The notes beneath the pieces are model-generated. The model worked only from the letters and a program-made list of their open reading frames with translations, was not told where the DNA came from and made no database searches. Below are positions 29,616-42,600 of a stretch of DNA of 64,000 nucleotides, piece after piece. The DNA comes from Spraguea lophii (Eukaryota > Microsporidia > Spragueidae), in the NCBI GenBank assembly GCA_001887945.1, contig LDOQ01000199.1, forward strand, positions 40,895-104,894, read 5' to 3'. The stretch's first letter is position 1, and every line of letters begins with the position of its first letter. The translations under genes were made by a program, and so were the position numbers.

Positions 29616-30419
29616 ATGAATTATGAAGATTTTTCAGAGGATGACAAAGATTATGAAAAAAATGAATATGATAATGAAGATTATAAAGAACCAGCTACTG
29701 TTAACATAGAGAATACTCCAAAGATATCAGATGAGGCAAGAATATTCTATCACGATTATACAAGTTTTTTAAGCGGATTTTTTCAAAACAAAGGGTTGGA
29801 AGAGGTATTAGAGTTTAAATGTATAGACAACGATAAAATTTCATTGATGTATAATCAATATAGGAAAGATAGACTTGAAGATACACCCTTATTAGATGAT
29901 AGAATATTAAGTTGTCTCATCAGTGAAAATTTTGAATCAGGAAAAACAGGTGATTTTGATATTAACATAAAAAATAAGTATTTTAATGATATTAAAGGTG
30001 TTTGGGATTTGAATGAAAGAAATCTTGATGAAATTAATCTTTTTGACACAGAAGAAGATGAAGAATGGAATTCAATTAAAAAACAATTGGAAAGACAAAT
30101 AGAAATAAATAATCAAAGAAAACAGATTATTTTGAATGACAAACAAAATAAAGATAAGTTTTTGGCATACATCAACGTACTTAGAGAAATAGACAGAAAA
30201 TTAGAAATTTTTAATTTAAGAAAATTCAGAGGCAGACGAAAACGAAAAGAAGATGTTGTACGCGATGCTATTGGAATTGTAGAAAATAAGGAAGCTTTTT
30301 TAGATGCATTCAATGATGAAAAAAATTTATATAATGATTTTTTCACAACAAAAGAAATATTTGATCCCAAAAATGTATCCACAAAAAATTATAAATATAA
30401 AAAATATTTATCAAAATAA
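29616..30419 (+). CDS. ADA3: Ada3/Ngg1-like SAGA subunit
   Basis: Probable adaptor of the Gcn5 acetyltransferase module. The first 40 residues are acidic. Residues about 82-105 (DTPLLDDRILSCLISEN) match the Ada3 motif that precedes its C-terminal domain ('--PL--R-LS-L--EN'). Residues about 150-210 form a long helix with the Ada3 pattern: EDEEWNSIKKQLERQ, INNQRK, an IDRKLEIFNLRKF stretch and the basic RGRRKRK ending. It is much shorter than yeast Ada3 (267 against 702 residues). CCCTAA lies about 14 bases before the ATG. With TAF6 and Tra1 in the same window, a SAGA role is consistent, but the sequence match is weak. Confidence 0.6.
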   Translation: MNYEDFSEDDKDYEKNEYDNEDYKEPATVNIENTPKISDEARIFYHDYTSFLSGFFQNKGLEEVLEFKCIDNDKISLMYNQYRKDRLEDTPLLDDRILSCLISENFESGKTGDFDINIKNKYFNDIKGVWDLNERNLDEINLFDTEEDEEWNSIKKQLERQIEINNQRKQIILNDKQNKDKFLAYINVLREIDRKLEIFNLRKFRGRRKRKEDVVRDAIGIVENKEAFLDAFNDEKNLYNDFFTTKEIFDPKNVSTKNYKYKKYLSK

Positions 30420-31019
30420 GGTATAGAATGAAATTAAATATTTATAAATAAACATTTAACAAATAATTATTCTTACTGTCTCTCTATGATATTTTTAATT
30501 TATTTTAATAAAGTGTTTATTACAGTGGTAATATTACGTATGAAACATTAGAATAAAACATAAATTATTGAATTAGAAATAATAATTTATATATATTACA
30601 TGGATTTTTAAATATGATATTTTTATCGTTATCATTTTATATTAAAAAATAAAACTAACATAACATTTAAATCATTTTAATAAATATTTTTAAATACAAA
30701 ATAATTCAATATTAATTATACCTATTTATTTCATCATTTTTTAGATTATAATATTTTATTCTTGAATTGCTAATAAATTAAAACAAAGAATATATTATAA
30801 GCTTAATACAATAATTATACAAGATCCACTTGTTCTTTAAATAATCATTAAATAAAATTAAAAAGACTACATTTATATTTTAAAGCAATATAATATCTAG
30901 GGTATAAATCTTAAATATTTCATTGTTTAATTATATAAATTTAGTTTAAAGATGTTTTGTATAGCATCGTTATTTCTTAGATTAAATAATACTATGCAAT
31001 ATAACATAAAAAATATTAA

Positions 31020-31135
31020 AACCTTAGTAAAGCTAAAGATGTCATTTCAAATTATATATGCAAATATTTAATACTCTGGAATAAAAGTAAGAAGAGATTA
31101 ACGTATATATGTAGCGAAACCAGTTAACACAAGTA
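31020..31135 (-). repeat. Dispersed repeat R1, copy 5 (partial)
   Basis: On the minus strand it reads TTAACTGGTTTCGCTACATA, TATACGTTAATCTC, a TTCCAGAG block, then GACATCTTTAGCTTT. It lines up with 23550-23655 in copy 4. Weak similarity may continue to about 30960. Confidence 0.65.
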
Positions 31136-31504
31136 TATTATGTATTTCAGGTGATCAAAGATTTTACATTAAGGGTAGGACAATTAGAGTTTATCAATAT
31201 AATTAATATATTATAATTGAATAAGTGTTAAATTCTATAAAAAATCATCATTAAAAAGAAATTATTCAGTAAAAGTAAAAATAAATATGAATTATAAATA
31301 AAAAATTATTTAATTAAATTAATTAATATATTATTAAAAAATATTAATCAATTTTTGTAGATATAATAAAAATACATTAAATGTAATAATATACGCATAA
31401 TATAAAATATAATGTATATGAGATTTTTATTTATCAGCTTTGTTTTTATCTTTAATAAACAAAATTATAAAAATATTTAATATATCACGCATAATAAAAC
31501 ATCA

Positions 31505-31507
31505 CCC
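31505..31507 (+). promoter_or_regulatory. CCC start triplet deciding the muskelin start
   Basis: CCC lies four bases before the ATG at 31512 (CCCATATATG). It favours this ATG over the in-frame ATG at 31440, which would add 24 residues outside the conserved domain. Confidence 0.6.
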
Positions 31508-31511
31508 ATAT

Positions 31512-33572
31512 ATGTTTACGAATTACAAAAATACACATAATCTAGGTTATAATGTTCATGATTATAGTTCATTTTCTAGTAAAAATTATCCATATAATAT
31601 TTTAATAGATAATCCTCTTGATTCAACATCAAGATGGACAACTGGTCATTCTGATGAAACACAGTATATAACATTGAAGCTGAACAAACCATCGATAATA
31701 ACAAATATTATATTTGGGAAATATGTAAAAATTCATTCGTGTAATACAAAGAATTTGGAGGTATTTTCTATGCAAAATGGACAATGGCATAGGATTTTGG
31801 CGTATAGGTTAAGAAATGATACAGAAGAAGAGTGTGTATGTGTTAGTATAGAAAATAATAATAAGATAATTATAAGTGAATATATAAAAATTATACCTTC
31901 ATCGTCGTGGGGTATGAATTATACTTATAGTTTGTGGTATGTGGCTTTTAGAGGGTATGATAATAATTTGGATGTATTTTTGAAATGGAATATGAAAATT
32001 GTGAATGAAACGTGTTCTAGAATTGTATTGAAATATCTCAGAGAAAATAATTTTCATGAGGAATATAAAATGTTAGAAAAAAAAGTTGGTACGTTAGAGT
32101 GTAGGGAGCTTAAGATTATTCGGAAATTTTTAATAGAAAATAAAATGGAATTGGTAGAAGATGAAATTATTAAATGTAGAAAAAAGGGAATGTTTAAAGA
32201 ATATGTTGATAAAAGTGGTTTTAATGGAAAATGGACACCTTTATTAAAAACTCACGGTGAAAACTTGCCTTCAAAAAGAGGAGGGCACCAAATGGTTTAT
32301 GCTGATGGGAAAATGTTCTTACTTGGTGGTTTCAATGGGAGAGAAGAGCTTGGTGATTTATGGGTGTTTGAAGGAAGATGGAAATTAGTATCGAATAATA
32401 CACGACAAGTATCAGGTCCGGGTAAAAGAAGTTGTCATAAAATGGTTTATAGTAAAAATAGAAATGCGTTATTTGTGATAGGAAGATTTTATCAAAGTGA
32501 ATATCATAGAGAAAAAAATAGTTTAAAATTTGAAATATTTAAATATGATATTACAAATGATTTATGGAGCACAGAAATTGATAGCAAAGGATTGGAAACA
32601 GAGGTAGAAAATTTTTTTGATCATCAAATGGTTTTGGATATAGAAGAAGAAAATATATACATTGTTGGAGGAAAAATTACTATAAAAAGTGAACAGTATT
32701 ACGGAGGGATTTATGTTTATAATTTTAAAAATAAAACATTGACAACAAGGAGATATAATACAGTTATAAAGAATACACCTAAATTTAAAGGCAGAGTCGG
32801 ACATAATCTAATCTATATATCTCCAAACCATTTTCAAAACAAAAATTATAATAATAATTCTCCGGGGTTTTCTCCAGAATCATTTAATAATTCATTGGTA
32901 ATAATAGCAGGAGTAAGAAATAGAGAAGTTTTATATGAATTGTTATTCTATTCTATACCATATGATACTATATACAGGAGAGTTACATTACCTGCAATTT
33001 GTACAGATCGATCTATATCCAGAGCAGGTATTGTGGGAGATAATATATTTTGTCTTTTCACCGTGTCAAAAGATTTAGACGGGACTGATGGGCATATGGA
33101 ATTATATAGCTATTCGTTAATTTATAAAAGATGGCAAGAAGTCAAAATAATAGGAGATGGCCCATATCCACGTTCTGCCCATCAGTTTTTATACAATGTT
33201 GATGGATTTTATCTATTCGGAGGAAAAAAGATTGGTAGTGGAGAAGAAAGGTTAAACGATATGTGGAAGTTGGTTATGTATAAAGAAGATGAAAACGTAA
33301 TAGAACGAAGAATAATATTTTTGATTAGAAAATATAAATTTCTTTTATTAGTAGCAGAAGATGAAATTCAAGCACTTGAATATTTACAGACAAAAGTTTA
33401 TGAATCTGTTGATCATTCAAACGAAGAAGAAGTATCTGCTTTTAAAAAACTTTGCTGCGAAATATTTTATACCACCGAAAGAAAATCTATTGATTTTATC
33501 TTAAATGAAATTTCTGATTACTTCCCTGAAAAATGTAGAGAACCCATTGTATCCATTGAATCTTCTTTCTAA
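31512..33572 (+). CDS. Muskelin (discoidin-LisH-kelch protein)
   Basis: Probable substrate-handling subunit of the GID/CTLH E3 ubiquitin ligase. Residues about 8-155 match the muskelin N-terminal (discoidin-like) domain: VHDYSSFSSKNYPYNILIDN, SRWT, IIFGKYVKIHSCNTKN, EYIKIIP-SSWG and YSLWYVAFRG are family signatures. A LisH/CTLH-type helical region follows (about 165-225), then kelch repeats to about 600 (GGHQMVYADGKMFLLGGFNG; SAHQFLYNVDGFYLFGGKK). The protein has 687 residues, near the animal length of 735. Muskelin is known mainly from animals and some fungi and is absent from S. cerevisiae. The gene is followed, 87 bases on, by TRA1 on the same strand. Confidence 0.92.
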   Translation: MFTNYKNTHNLGYNVHDYSSFSSKNYPYNILIDNPLDSTSRWTTGHSDETQYITLKLNKPSIITNIIFGKYVKIHSCNTKNLEVFSMQNGQWHRILAYRLRNDTEEECVCVSIENNNKIIISEYIKIIPSSSWGMNYTYSLWYVAFRGYDNNLDVFLKWNMKIVNETCSRIVLKYLRENNFHEEYKMLEKKVGTLECRELKIIRKFLIENKMELVEDEIIKCRKKGMFKEYVDKSGFNGKWTPLLKTHGENLPSKRGGHQMVYADGKMFLLGGFNGREELGDLWVFEGRWKLVSNNTRQVSGPGKRSCHKMVYSKNRNALFVIGRFYQSEYHREKNSLKFEIFKYDITNDLWSTEIDSKGLETEVENFFDHQMVLDIEEENIYIVGGKITIKSEQYYGGIYVYNFKNKTLTTRRYNTVIKNTPKFKGRVGHNLIYISPNHFQNKNYNNNSPGFSPESFNNSLVIIAGVRNREVLYELLFYSIPYDTIYRRVTLPAICTDRSISRAGIVGDNIFCLFTVSKDLDGTDGHMELYSYSLIYKRWQEVKIIGDGPYPRSAHQFLYNVDGFYLFGGKKIGSGEERLNDMWKLVMYKEDENVIERRIIFLIRKYKFLLLVAEDEIQALEYLQTKVYESVDHSNEEEVSAFKKLCCEIFYTTERKSIDFILNEISDYFPEKCREPIVSIESSF

Positions 33573-33656
33573 TGTTACCTGGATTATTGTCAATAAAAAT
33601 TATATTTCCATTTATGCATATGTTTGTTTTTTTATTTGTTTGATTTTTTTTTATCA

Positions 33657-33659
33657 CCC
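33657..33659 (+). promoter_or_regulatory. CCC start triplet deciding the TRA1 start
   Basis: CCC directly abuts the ATG at 33660 (TCACCCATGG). An in-frame ATG at 33624 would prepend a phenylalanine-rich stretch with no counterpart in Tra1. Confidence 0.7.
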
Positions 33660-36600
33660 ATGGATTATGACGATCAAAAATTAGATACAAAAACACGAGT
33701 TTTCAAAATGATAAGTTGGTTAGAAGAACAAAACAGTCTACAATACCTTTATAGGTCACCAGATTTTACTTCAAAATTTGTAAAATTAGCAATACCTTTG
33801 CTTAATGAACTACCATACAACAATTACAAAGATATTTTAGAAATAGATGATAGAAGTATCATTCTAAAGATTATTTTTAGATTAAAAAATACAAATGCAA
33901 AGGACTCGGAATATATACTACCTATTATTATTGAAATCATAAGAAAAGATACGTATTTTAACCGTTCACTTGTAATAAAATGTCTTACAGGATTACTCAG
34001 AAAAACAAAGCCATCTGACGCACAAATTGAAAGTTTATTTACAGCAATAATACAGTTTTTGAAGCAATTATTGACAGATCATTTTCGAAACCCAACAGCA
34101 GAAGGTTACCTATATTTATTTTCAGAAACATTGAACATGCTTTTGTTTACAGGCAAAAATTATGATATGTATAACAGATTGATCATACAAAGTGGCTTAA
34201 TAGACACATTTTCAGATTTTATTAACTTTTATCTGACAAAAGAAGATAAAGCATTACAAGTATTATCACGAAGTAATACATCCATAGAATTTTACCTTGC
34301 TTTTATAAAAATTTTAAAATTTTTAGCAGATAACTTAAAATTTGCTAAGATCAGTAAGTTAATTCCTGATGGTGTTTTATTTCTTCTCAATTACATGCCA
34401 CAAGAAAACTTTGAGCTAAAACAGGATTTTTATAATTTGATATTCAATTTGTGTACAAACCATAAAGAATTATTCAAACAACATTTAGAAATTATACTTT
34501 GTAGAGGTTTGTTATTTAAATATCCAAGTAAAATAGTTAAGGCACAAGGATTATCTCTATTTATGGATATAATTGTAAGTGATGTAGAAAATATTGGAAT
34601 TGAAAAAGTATATTATACATTTCAAGTGTTAACAGAAATACTAGAAAAAGAATTATTAGTGCATAAAATAGATGTTTTGAAAAACAAAGAAGAAGAAGGA
34701 ATTATAAAAAATGTAATCAAAGAACAAATAGAAGTAAATATAGAAGATATGACAGTTATAGAATTAATAATCAAAACCCTTTCACAGTTATTAGAGTTTA
34801 TGAAACAAAAGCCATGCTCTCCTTCTGATAGACAAACATTTCTGCTAAATTGTTTTTATCATTATTTCCAGTTGTTTATTTTCTTAGCAGAGTATATATT
34901 AAAAGGAAAGAAAGAGAAAGAAATAACAATAACAAAAGAGAAGATAGAGAGAGATAGTATAACAAAAGATTTAACAAAATTTATATTCGAAATTTTAAAA
35001 GGTATAAATGCTGTATTCTTACAATTAGAACATATTAATAAATCACAAGGAATTAGTTTGTCGTGCTTAACAGCATTCACCGACAAAGATGTAGAAATAT
35101 TTAGAAGCTTTTTAAATTATTTTATTCGGCTCTCAGATAGAACAGATATTCCTAGCATGGAAGAATATGCTATCTTTTTTAGTAGAATAGAAACTTCTCT
35201 TTTTGGTGATATGATAGAATATAACTTAAAATTATTAATAGAAACAACAAAGAAAAATCATAAATTATTTTCCCTTTGGAATGCATTATCTATTAATGCT
35301 AGCAATGTTGTTATCTTTACATGTAATTTGTGTGATTATGTAAATGTCGAGATAAAGTATTGTACAAAAGAAGAGGTGGAATTTTATAAGTTATGTTATA
35401 ACCATATTTTTAAATATTTTATGTCATTTCCCGAACACTGCGAGATAATTGTTATTGATTTTGTAAACCAATTCTTACAGTTATTCCTTACTACTGATCC
35501 AGAAAAAGTTTTCTTTTATGAAATTATCCTAAGTTTATTTAATATTTTTGCTGTCAATTACCATAAATTCGCCGGTGTTTACAAAGTTGTTTACGATTTT
35601 CTTCCAGAACTTATGCTAAATGTTAGTCAATTAATGCTTTCATATCCCAATAACGAATTATTCATAGAAATTTTATTATGTATCCCCATAAGTGTTGGTT
35701 TCCTACATCAGCATGTAAAAGAGATGATATTACCAATTAAAAGAGGATTAAGAGCTAACCATTATCTGCAGAATATGTCTCTTAGATTTTTAGATCAACT
35801 TTTTGATCTTCTGCGACCCGAATACTTAGAAATAACCATTGGAGATGATCTTTATGATATGTTACATTATATTCATACATTATTGGGAAATCCAAATACA
35901 AAAATCGCAGCAGCTCGAGTATTAACAAGAATTAAACAACATAGTAAGAAATATCTAGAATTTAATGGTTTAGTAGAACAAACATGTAATTCAGACAGTA
36001 TAATCGAATTTAAAAATAGCGACTTTGTGATCAAGGGAAATATAATCATCGAAAACGCCATAAAGAATCTCATAGGAGGAGAATTCGAACAAGAAATTTT
36101 TGATGTAGATGATAGAGTGTATATCCAAAAATATAAAGATATAATATATACATTAGAAGAGAAATATCCATATAAAGAATCTATTGAGATGGTTCAAAAG
36201 TATATTGAAGGAATGTTATCTACAAACAATGATCTTAATATCAACAATTGTACTCTACTTCAAAAACAATTGTTTTATGATTCCATAATTTCATTATTAA
36301 AAGCAAATAATAATAAATATATTGACGTAGAAACGAAAGAAAATTTAAATAAGTATATTATGATACTCTATACAAAATTAGCAGATATGATTTTGAATCA
36401 AGAAAAAGTTTATAGTTTCCTATATGATACACTCGCCGAAATACTGATTGTTAGTGAAAAACAAAGTCTCTCATTGTACAAAGCAATATTTGAACATTTT
36501 AATGACAATTCAAAATCAGAATTATTTTTTGGAAATATTTTCAAAATATGCATAGGCTTTGCATACTGTGGATATGATCCTAATAAGAAAATTTGTGTAC

Positions 36601-39600
36601 GTGGTATAAGAGTTTTATTGAAAATGAATCTTGGAAATCATTTCTATGAACAAAATAAGAATAGAATCCTTAAATGTTTATTCTTTTACTTAGAAAATAC
36701 TTCATTCCCTGAAAATAATATGGTAAGAGATGTAATATTTACTTTATTAAGAAAAACCTATAACCAAGAACATTATAAAATAGATAAAATGTTTGTTGAG
36801 GGCTTATCAAGTTCAAATGAGAATCTACGCCAATTATGTCAAAGTATATTAGAGTTTGTAAGTGAATTACGTGGTATACATGTTGTTGATCTTTTACAGG
36901 AACAAAAAGAATTATTAGAAAATAATATAGCTTATCCAAGATTGGGATATGCTTCATTAGAAGAATTAGAAGGAATGATAGATTGTATAACATACTTATT
37001 AGAATTTAAACCATATGTATTTCCGATAGAAGAAGTGGTTAATAGATATGTTCAATATATCACACAAATAATTAAAAGAGAACAAACAGATCTTCTTGAA
37101 TCACAATCACCTGCACAAAAAAGATTTGCGTTGGCTTCTTATAAATTCTTATTGACATCAAGTGTATTAATCAGCTCACCAGTTTTAATAGAAGCTTTAA
37201 TAACTACATTCTACAAAGGTTTATTTTCATCCGTTCAAACAATAGTTAATTATTCAAAAGAAGGTATAAGTTTATTTATAAACAATGAAACAGCAAAGCA
37301 AATATTAGTGGCTCAAGTACAACCAATATATTCCAAGTTTTTATATGATTTACCTTCTTATCAAGTTATTAACCATATTGCAAATGTGTTTTCAATTTTC
37401 CCGCAGTATTTTGAACATGATATCATTCAAAAAGCACTTGAATATATGAAAACAGATCAATTTTTTGCACAGTCACTCAAGATAATATGCAATGCAGTTT
37501 TAACGAGTTTTTATTTAGTTGACGCTATTGAATATATACTTATATACGGTAGACGAGCACTTGTTGATAATAAGATAAAGAGCGATATTATAAAATTAGC
37601 TGAAAAAAATAATCCTGCATTTTTAAAACAACTTTTAAAGAAAGCAAACAATCCAATTACTCACAAATTCTTAAAATGTCTTTTATCATCTAAACAAATA
37701 AAAAAATACATACAAGAAAATAAAGATGAGGTTAGAAGCTTAGCACTTAATCTTACATATAATGAACGTGCAGAACCAGTAAATTTATATTCTTTCCTAG
37801 ATTTAGTAGATATATCATTAGCACCTAAGGATATTACACATCTTATACACATATATAAAGAAATGAAAATACAAAAAGTCAATACTCTTACAGCAAAGAA
37901 ATTAATACGAAAATATATTCCTAAATTCTCTCAAGAACATTTTACTCAACTCTTCGATGCAGATCCATTGTTTATATTTGAAAATGTACAACCATTACGT
38001 ATAGATAGACCAATGGTTCTTCAAAAATTCATAGATAGTACTTTTATTCCATTTCCAAATTATATAGCAGATATACCTATATCGAGAATAGCAGATCAAG
38101 TAATAAAATTATATATAGAAACAAATACATACGATAAAGCATTATTAGAATATTATGAAAATAATACTAATTCCATGGATGGATTAGTTTACAGATCATT
38201 ATTTAATCCCAAACCTGAATATTTTATTATATTATTACGAGGAAATAGCGAATACAAAGATGGAATATTAAAAGGTTTAAACTCCATACTGAAAAAAGTA
38301 ATAACATTCGAGAATTCAAAAGAAATATTAAGTGAATATAAAAGAGAAATACTTAAAATAATAAGATGTGAAATAATGTATAAATCCCAATTGTTTATTG
38401 TATATCCATTATTATTAAAAAATAGATTCTTGGTAGATCAAGATATTATAATTGAATTATGTGATGCTGTGTGTAGATTATTTGGAACATTTTATTATAT
38501 TCATCAAATAATTGCTGTGGATCTAATGAAACTTATAATTGAATGGTTTGATGAAAATAAAGAAACAGAAGGAATACAAAGAGAAAGAATTCAATTGATG
38601 ATAGAATCTATATATACTCTTTATCTTTGTAATTGTTGTCATGTAAAAGATAAAAATATACTTGAATATCAGAAAAATATTACCTTCCATATAAATGCCC
38701 AGTTTTTAATTTTTAATTTTGATAAAATAGAAAAATCATCATGCTTGACGGTAGTAAAAACAGAATTAAAGAAAGATTATGATAATGAATATAAAATATT
38801 TTTACAGAAAAATATGTTAGAGATACTGAAAGTAACAATTGTTGATGAGTTGGTAGATAATAAAATATTGGATTTATTTGATGAAGATATACTGAAAGAT
38901 ATATGTGAGAATTATTTATTAAAAGGAGAAATGTTTAAGGTTTGTAGTTTTATTCTACAAAATTTCTTTGATAGATGGAAAAGTAATAGATATATGAACA
39001 ATGAATTAGAAGAGAGTAAAGAAGTGTTTGATAAAAGAATAATATATTTGGCAGAATTGGCAATAGAAAAAATTTATCTTGTAGAAAAAAAGAATGGTGA
39101 ATGGTATAGAGGCCCTCTGTTAATTTTAATGGTAGTGAATAAGATAAATAGACAGCAATTAGGAAGTATTTTGTCTTGTGTAGAAAAAAACTTTTTATTA
39201 GAGCATCTAAATTTAGTGTTACAAACAAATGAATCGTTGGATATAAAATTTAATATCCTTGAGAGTTGTGATTTACAAGAAATACATCTCAATTTTATTT
39301 TAAAATTTTTTATGCATAGAGGAAGAATAGAACCATTTTTTACATCAGGATTTAGAAGTTCTCATAAATATATTCGTGATGATTTCTTTGATTTTATTCA
39401 AAGTGAATTACCAGAAGATAAACTTGATAAATATTATGCACTCTTGGGTATAAATTGGAGTGATCATGTGTTTTATATATTTTTAAGATTGATGCTTAGT
39501 AAGGATCTTATATTTAATGGTATTAATTTTAGAGAATATATATTGGAATTAGCATTTTATGATAATAAATTAGCTAAGGTTTTATTGAGAATGGTTCTTA

Positions 39601-42600
39601 AACAAATAACTATTGGTGTCGATATAACAGAAAGAATATTACAATTTGGAGAAAAGGTTAACAAAGAGGTTTGTAGTATTTTCTTAGAAAATATAAAAAT
39701 GAATGAAACTTTGGTAAGATTGGCATATAAAAAAGGTTGTTATTTAAATATAATCAACGCAGATATAGAAAATACTGAGACTATTGTTAGATTAAAAACA
39801 AAAGCATTAAAAACAGTGATGGAAACTGATATTTATTATAGTTACACACAGTCAACAGCGAAATATCAAACAACGAAAGATGCTCTTTATTTGGGTCAGT
39901 TAGATAAAGTTGAAGAAGCCCAAGAAAAAATTGAGCAAATACAAGAAAGAGCTGGAAATGGAGAATATTCATTTGATAAAGGAGAATTTGAACTTTGGAA
40001 GAATGAATGGGTAAGTTGTGCCAAGAAATTACAACAATGGGATTTAGTACAGGAAGTAGCAAATATTATGGGAGACGTAGATTTAAATTTAGAAGCTACA
40101 CTCAAACTTCCAAACAGTTTTCTTGAATGTGATATGACCAAAGCTAAAACTCTTTTAGATGTAAAAAATGATAAGAGTAACATATATAGAGCATTGATAA
40201 ACGAAGATATTGACGAATTGATAGAAACTAAGATAGATTTAGTTTATAATTCAGATTTCTACAGCAGGGAAAGAGAAAAAGAACTTTTGGATTTACAAAT
40301 GTTAATGGAATTTAAAGATTTTAATAATTTCAAAGCCTCTGATTTTGAATCAATAAGAGCACAGTCTATAGGCTTAAGAGATAGATATCCACCTTATCAT
40401 TCATCAATAGATAATTGGAACGAAATTTTTAATTGGAGAATGTTTTTATTTCAACGGTTACTTAAATTATCCGTCATAGATTCTGATGGTATTAAATTAA
40501 AAGCATTCCATGAATTTGCAAAAAATTATAATGAAATGGCAAGGTCAATGATAAAAAACAACCTTCCAGATTCTGCATTATCTTTATTATCAAGAATATT
40601 TTTGCTAACAAACATAGAAGTAACAGATGCTTACGATAAAATAGAATCTGATATTGAGTGTTTTATACAAAAGAAAGAATATACCACAGGTTTAGAAATT
40701 TTAAATACCGCCAATTTAAATTATTTTTCTCCTTTACAAAGAAGTCAGATATTCAATTTGAAAGCAAGGTTAAATGAAAAATTAAATAGAAATGAAGATG
40801 CAATGAAGATATATGCACAATCTGTACAATTGGATTATGATATTGGGAATAATTGGTATTATTGGGCCCTCTTTTTAGAAAATATTTATATTAAACTTAC
40901 AAATCCAGAATCATCATTCCAGAAAGAAACAGTTGAAAAAAATATGTTTACTGCATTTTTAGAAGCATCAATTTCATGCAAAGGAGAAAAAATGAATAGA
41001 TCACTGTTAAAACTGGTTTCACTATTTCCAAATCCTGTACTTTATAGTATATTTGAATCTAAAATAGAAATGATAGATTTTACTGCATACTTTTTTTATA
41101 TTCCTCAATTATTTAAAATCTTAACAGGAATAAATACGATAGCATATCTTATTCTTTCTAATATAGCCAGATCACACCCACAAGCGATATATACTCAATT
41201 AAGATCTATTTTAGTAGAAAAATATATGGAAGCAATAGAAAGAGGAGAATATTTAGAAGAAGATGATTTTATATTAAAGAGTATTGTCGGTGGAATAACA
41301 TACTTACCATATACAAACACAGTTAAATCTGATGAAGAAAAACATGATATTTTAATACAAACGGAAAAAGATATAACTGAAAGAACAAGTAGTTTAAAAA
41401 CAATTGATAGTAATTTATACAACGAGGAACCATCGTTTGAAAAAAGAAGAAATGAAAATAGAGTAAGAAAAACAGCTGAAGAAATTTTTACACCAAAGTA
41501 TCATTCTCTTCTGCAAATAGCAAAGGCCAGTGATATAAATTTAATTCTTAATTTAGAACAAGTTTTAGAAATATTTATTTTTAAATCTAAAAGAAATGTT
41601 GATGAAAGAATGTTGAAATTACTTAGAGGAGTACTTGATTTAGCTCTCGAAGAAATATTATCTTCTAATAAAAAAGATGAATCCATTAAATTGTATACCA
41701 TAATAGAAAGAGCTTATAGGTTATTTGAATATACATCCTTCCCCAAAGAATTTCAAATAGAATTTTATAAATCTTTCTACGGAAGAGGAGAAATAAAACT
41801 GGAAGAATTTATATTGCACGTATATTTATGGTGTAAAATAGTATCAGAACATATAATTAATAATACTACATCTAATAAATTTGAACAATCGGCATTAGAA
41901 TTATTCAACAAAGATAAGACCACATCTTCTTTATATCTCTTTTCTTCGTATTTTGAGATATTAGAGAGTTATGATAATCTTATAAAAATAGAATCAATAG
42001 AATCGGAAGTAGTATTAAGAAAGAGACACGGCAATTATAAACGTACAATAGTAGTTAGAGGAGATGATGGAAAGAAATATAATTATACTTTGAAGAAATA
42101 TTCAAAAAAACATCTGTTTGTACAAGAGAGAGAATGTAAACAATTATATCATTATCTTTCAAAAGATTTTACTATTAATTTGAAGAGAAGAAAAGCTAGA
42201 GTAGGATATGGAGCACAGATAGAAATAGATAATACAACAATTATGGAAGAACAAAAAGAAAAATATTTAAACCTTAAGCAAATATCAGATAACAGAGAAA
42301 AAGAGAATATATTTTTATATTTAGAAACATTAGAAGAAATTACAGGAAAGAAGAATATGATTGTAGAATTAAGAAAAATAAGACAAATAAAAGAATTAGA
42401 ATCTTTATGTAAAATAATAAAAAGGTTAAATCTTAATATCAATGTTTTAGATGGTGAAATTAAACAGGTAAAAATCATAAAAAATAATATATTAGATGAT
42501 GATATTAAAAAAATAGCCTTTGAAAGAATGATTAATAAAGTAGGTGATAGAGCATTAGAAAAATATATTTATAATATTACGGATAGTTTAGATGTTTATT

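Larger units (their letters stand above)
30420..31511. other. 1.1-kb intergenic region with repeat
   Basis: Includes an R1 copy on the minus strand (31020-31135). The remainder is AT-rich without coding frames. The last 70 bases form an open frame continuous with muskelin, but this is probably leader sequence. Confidence 0.45.
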
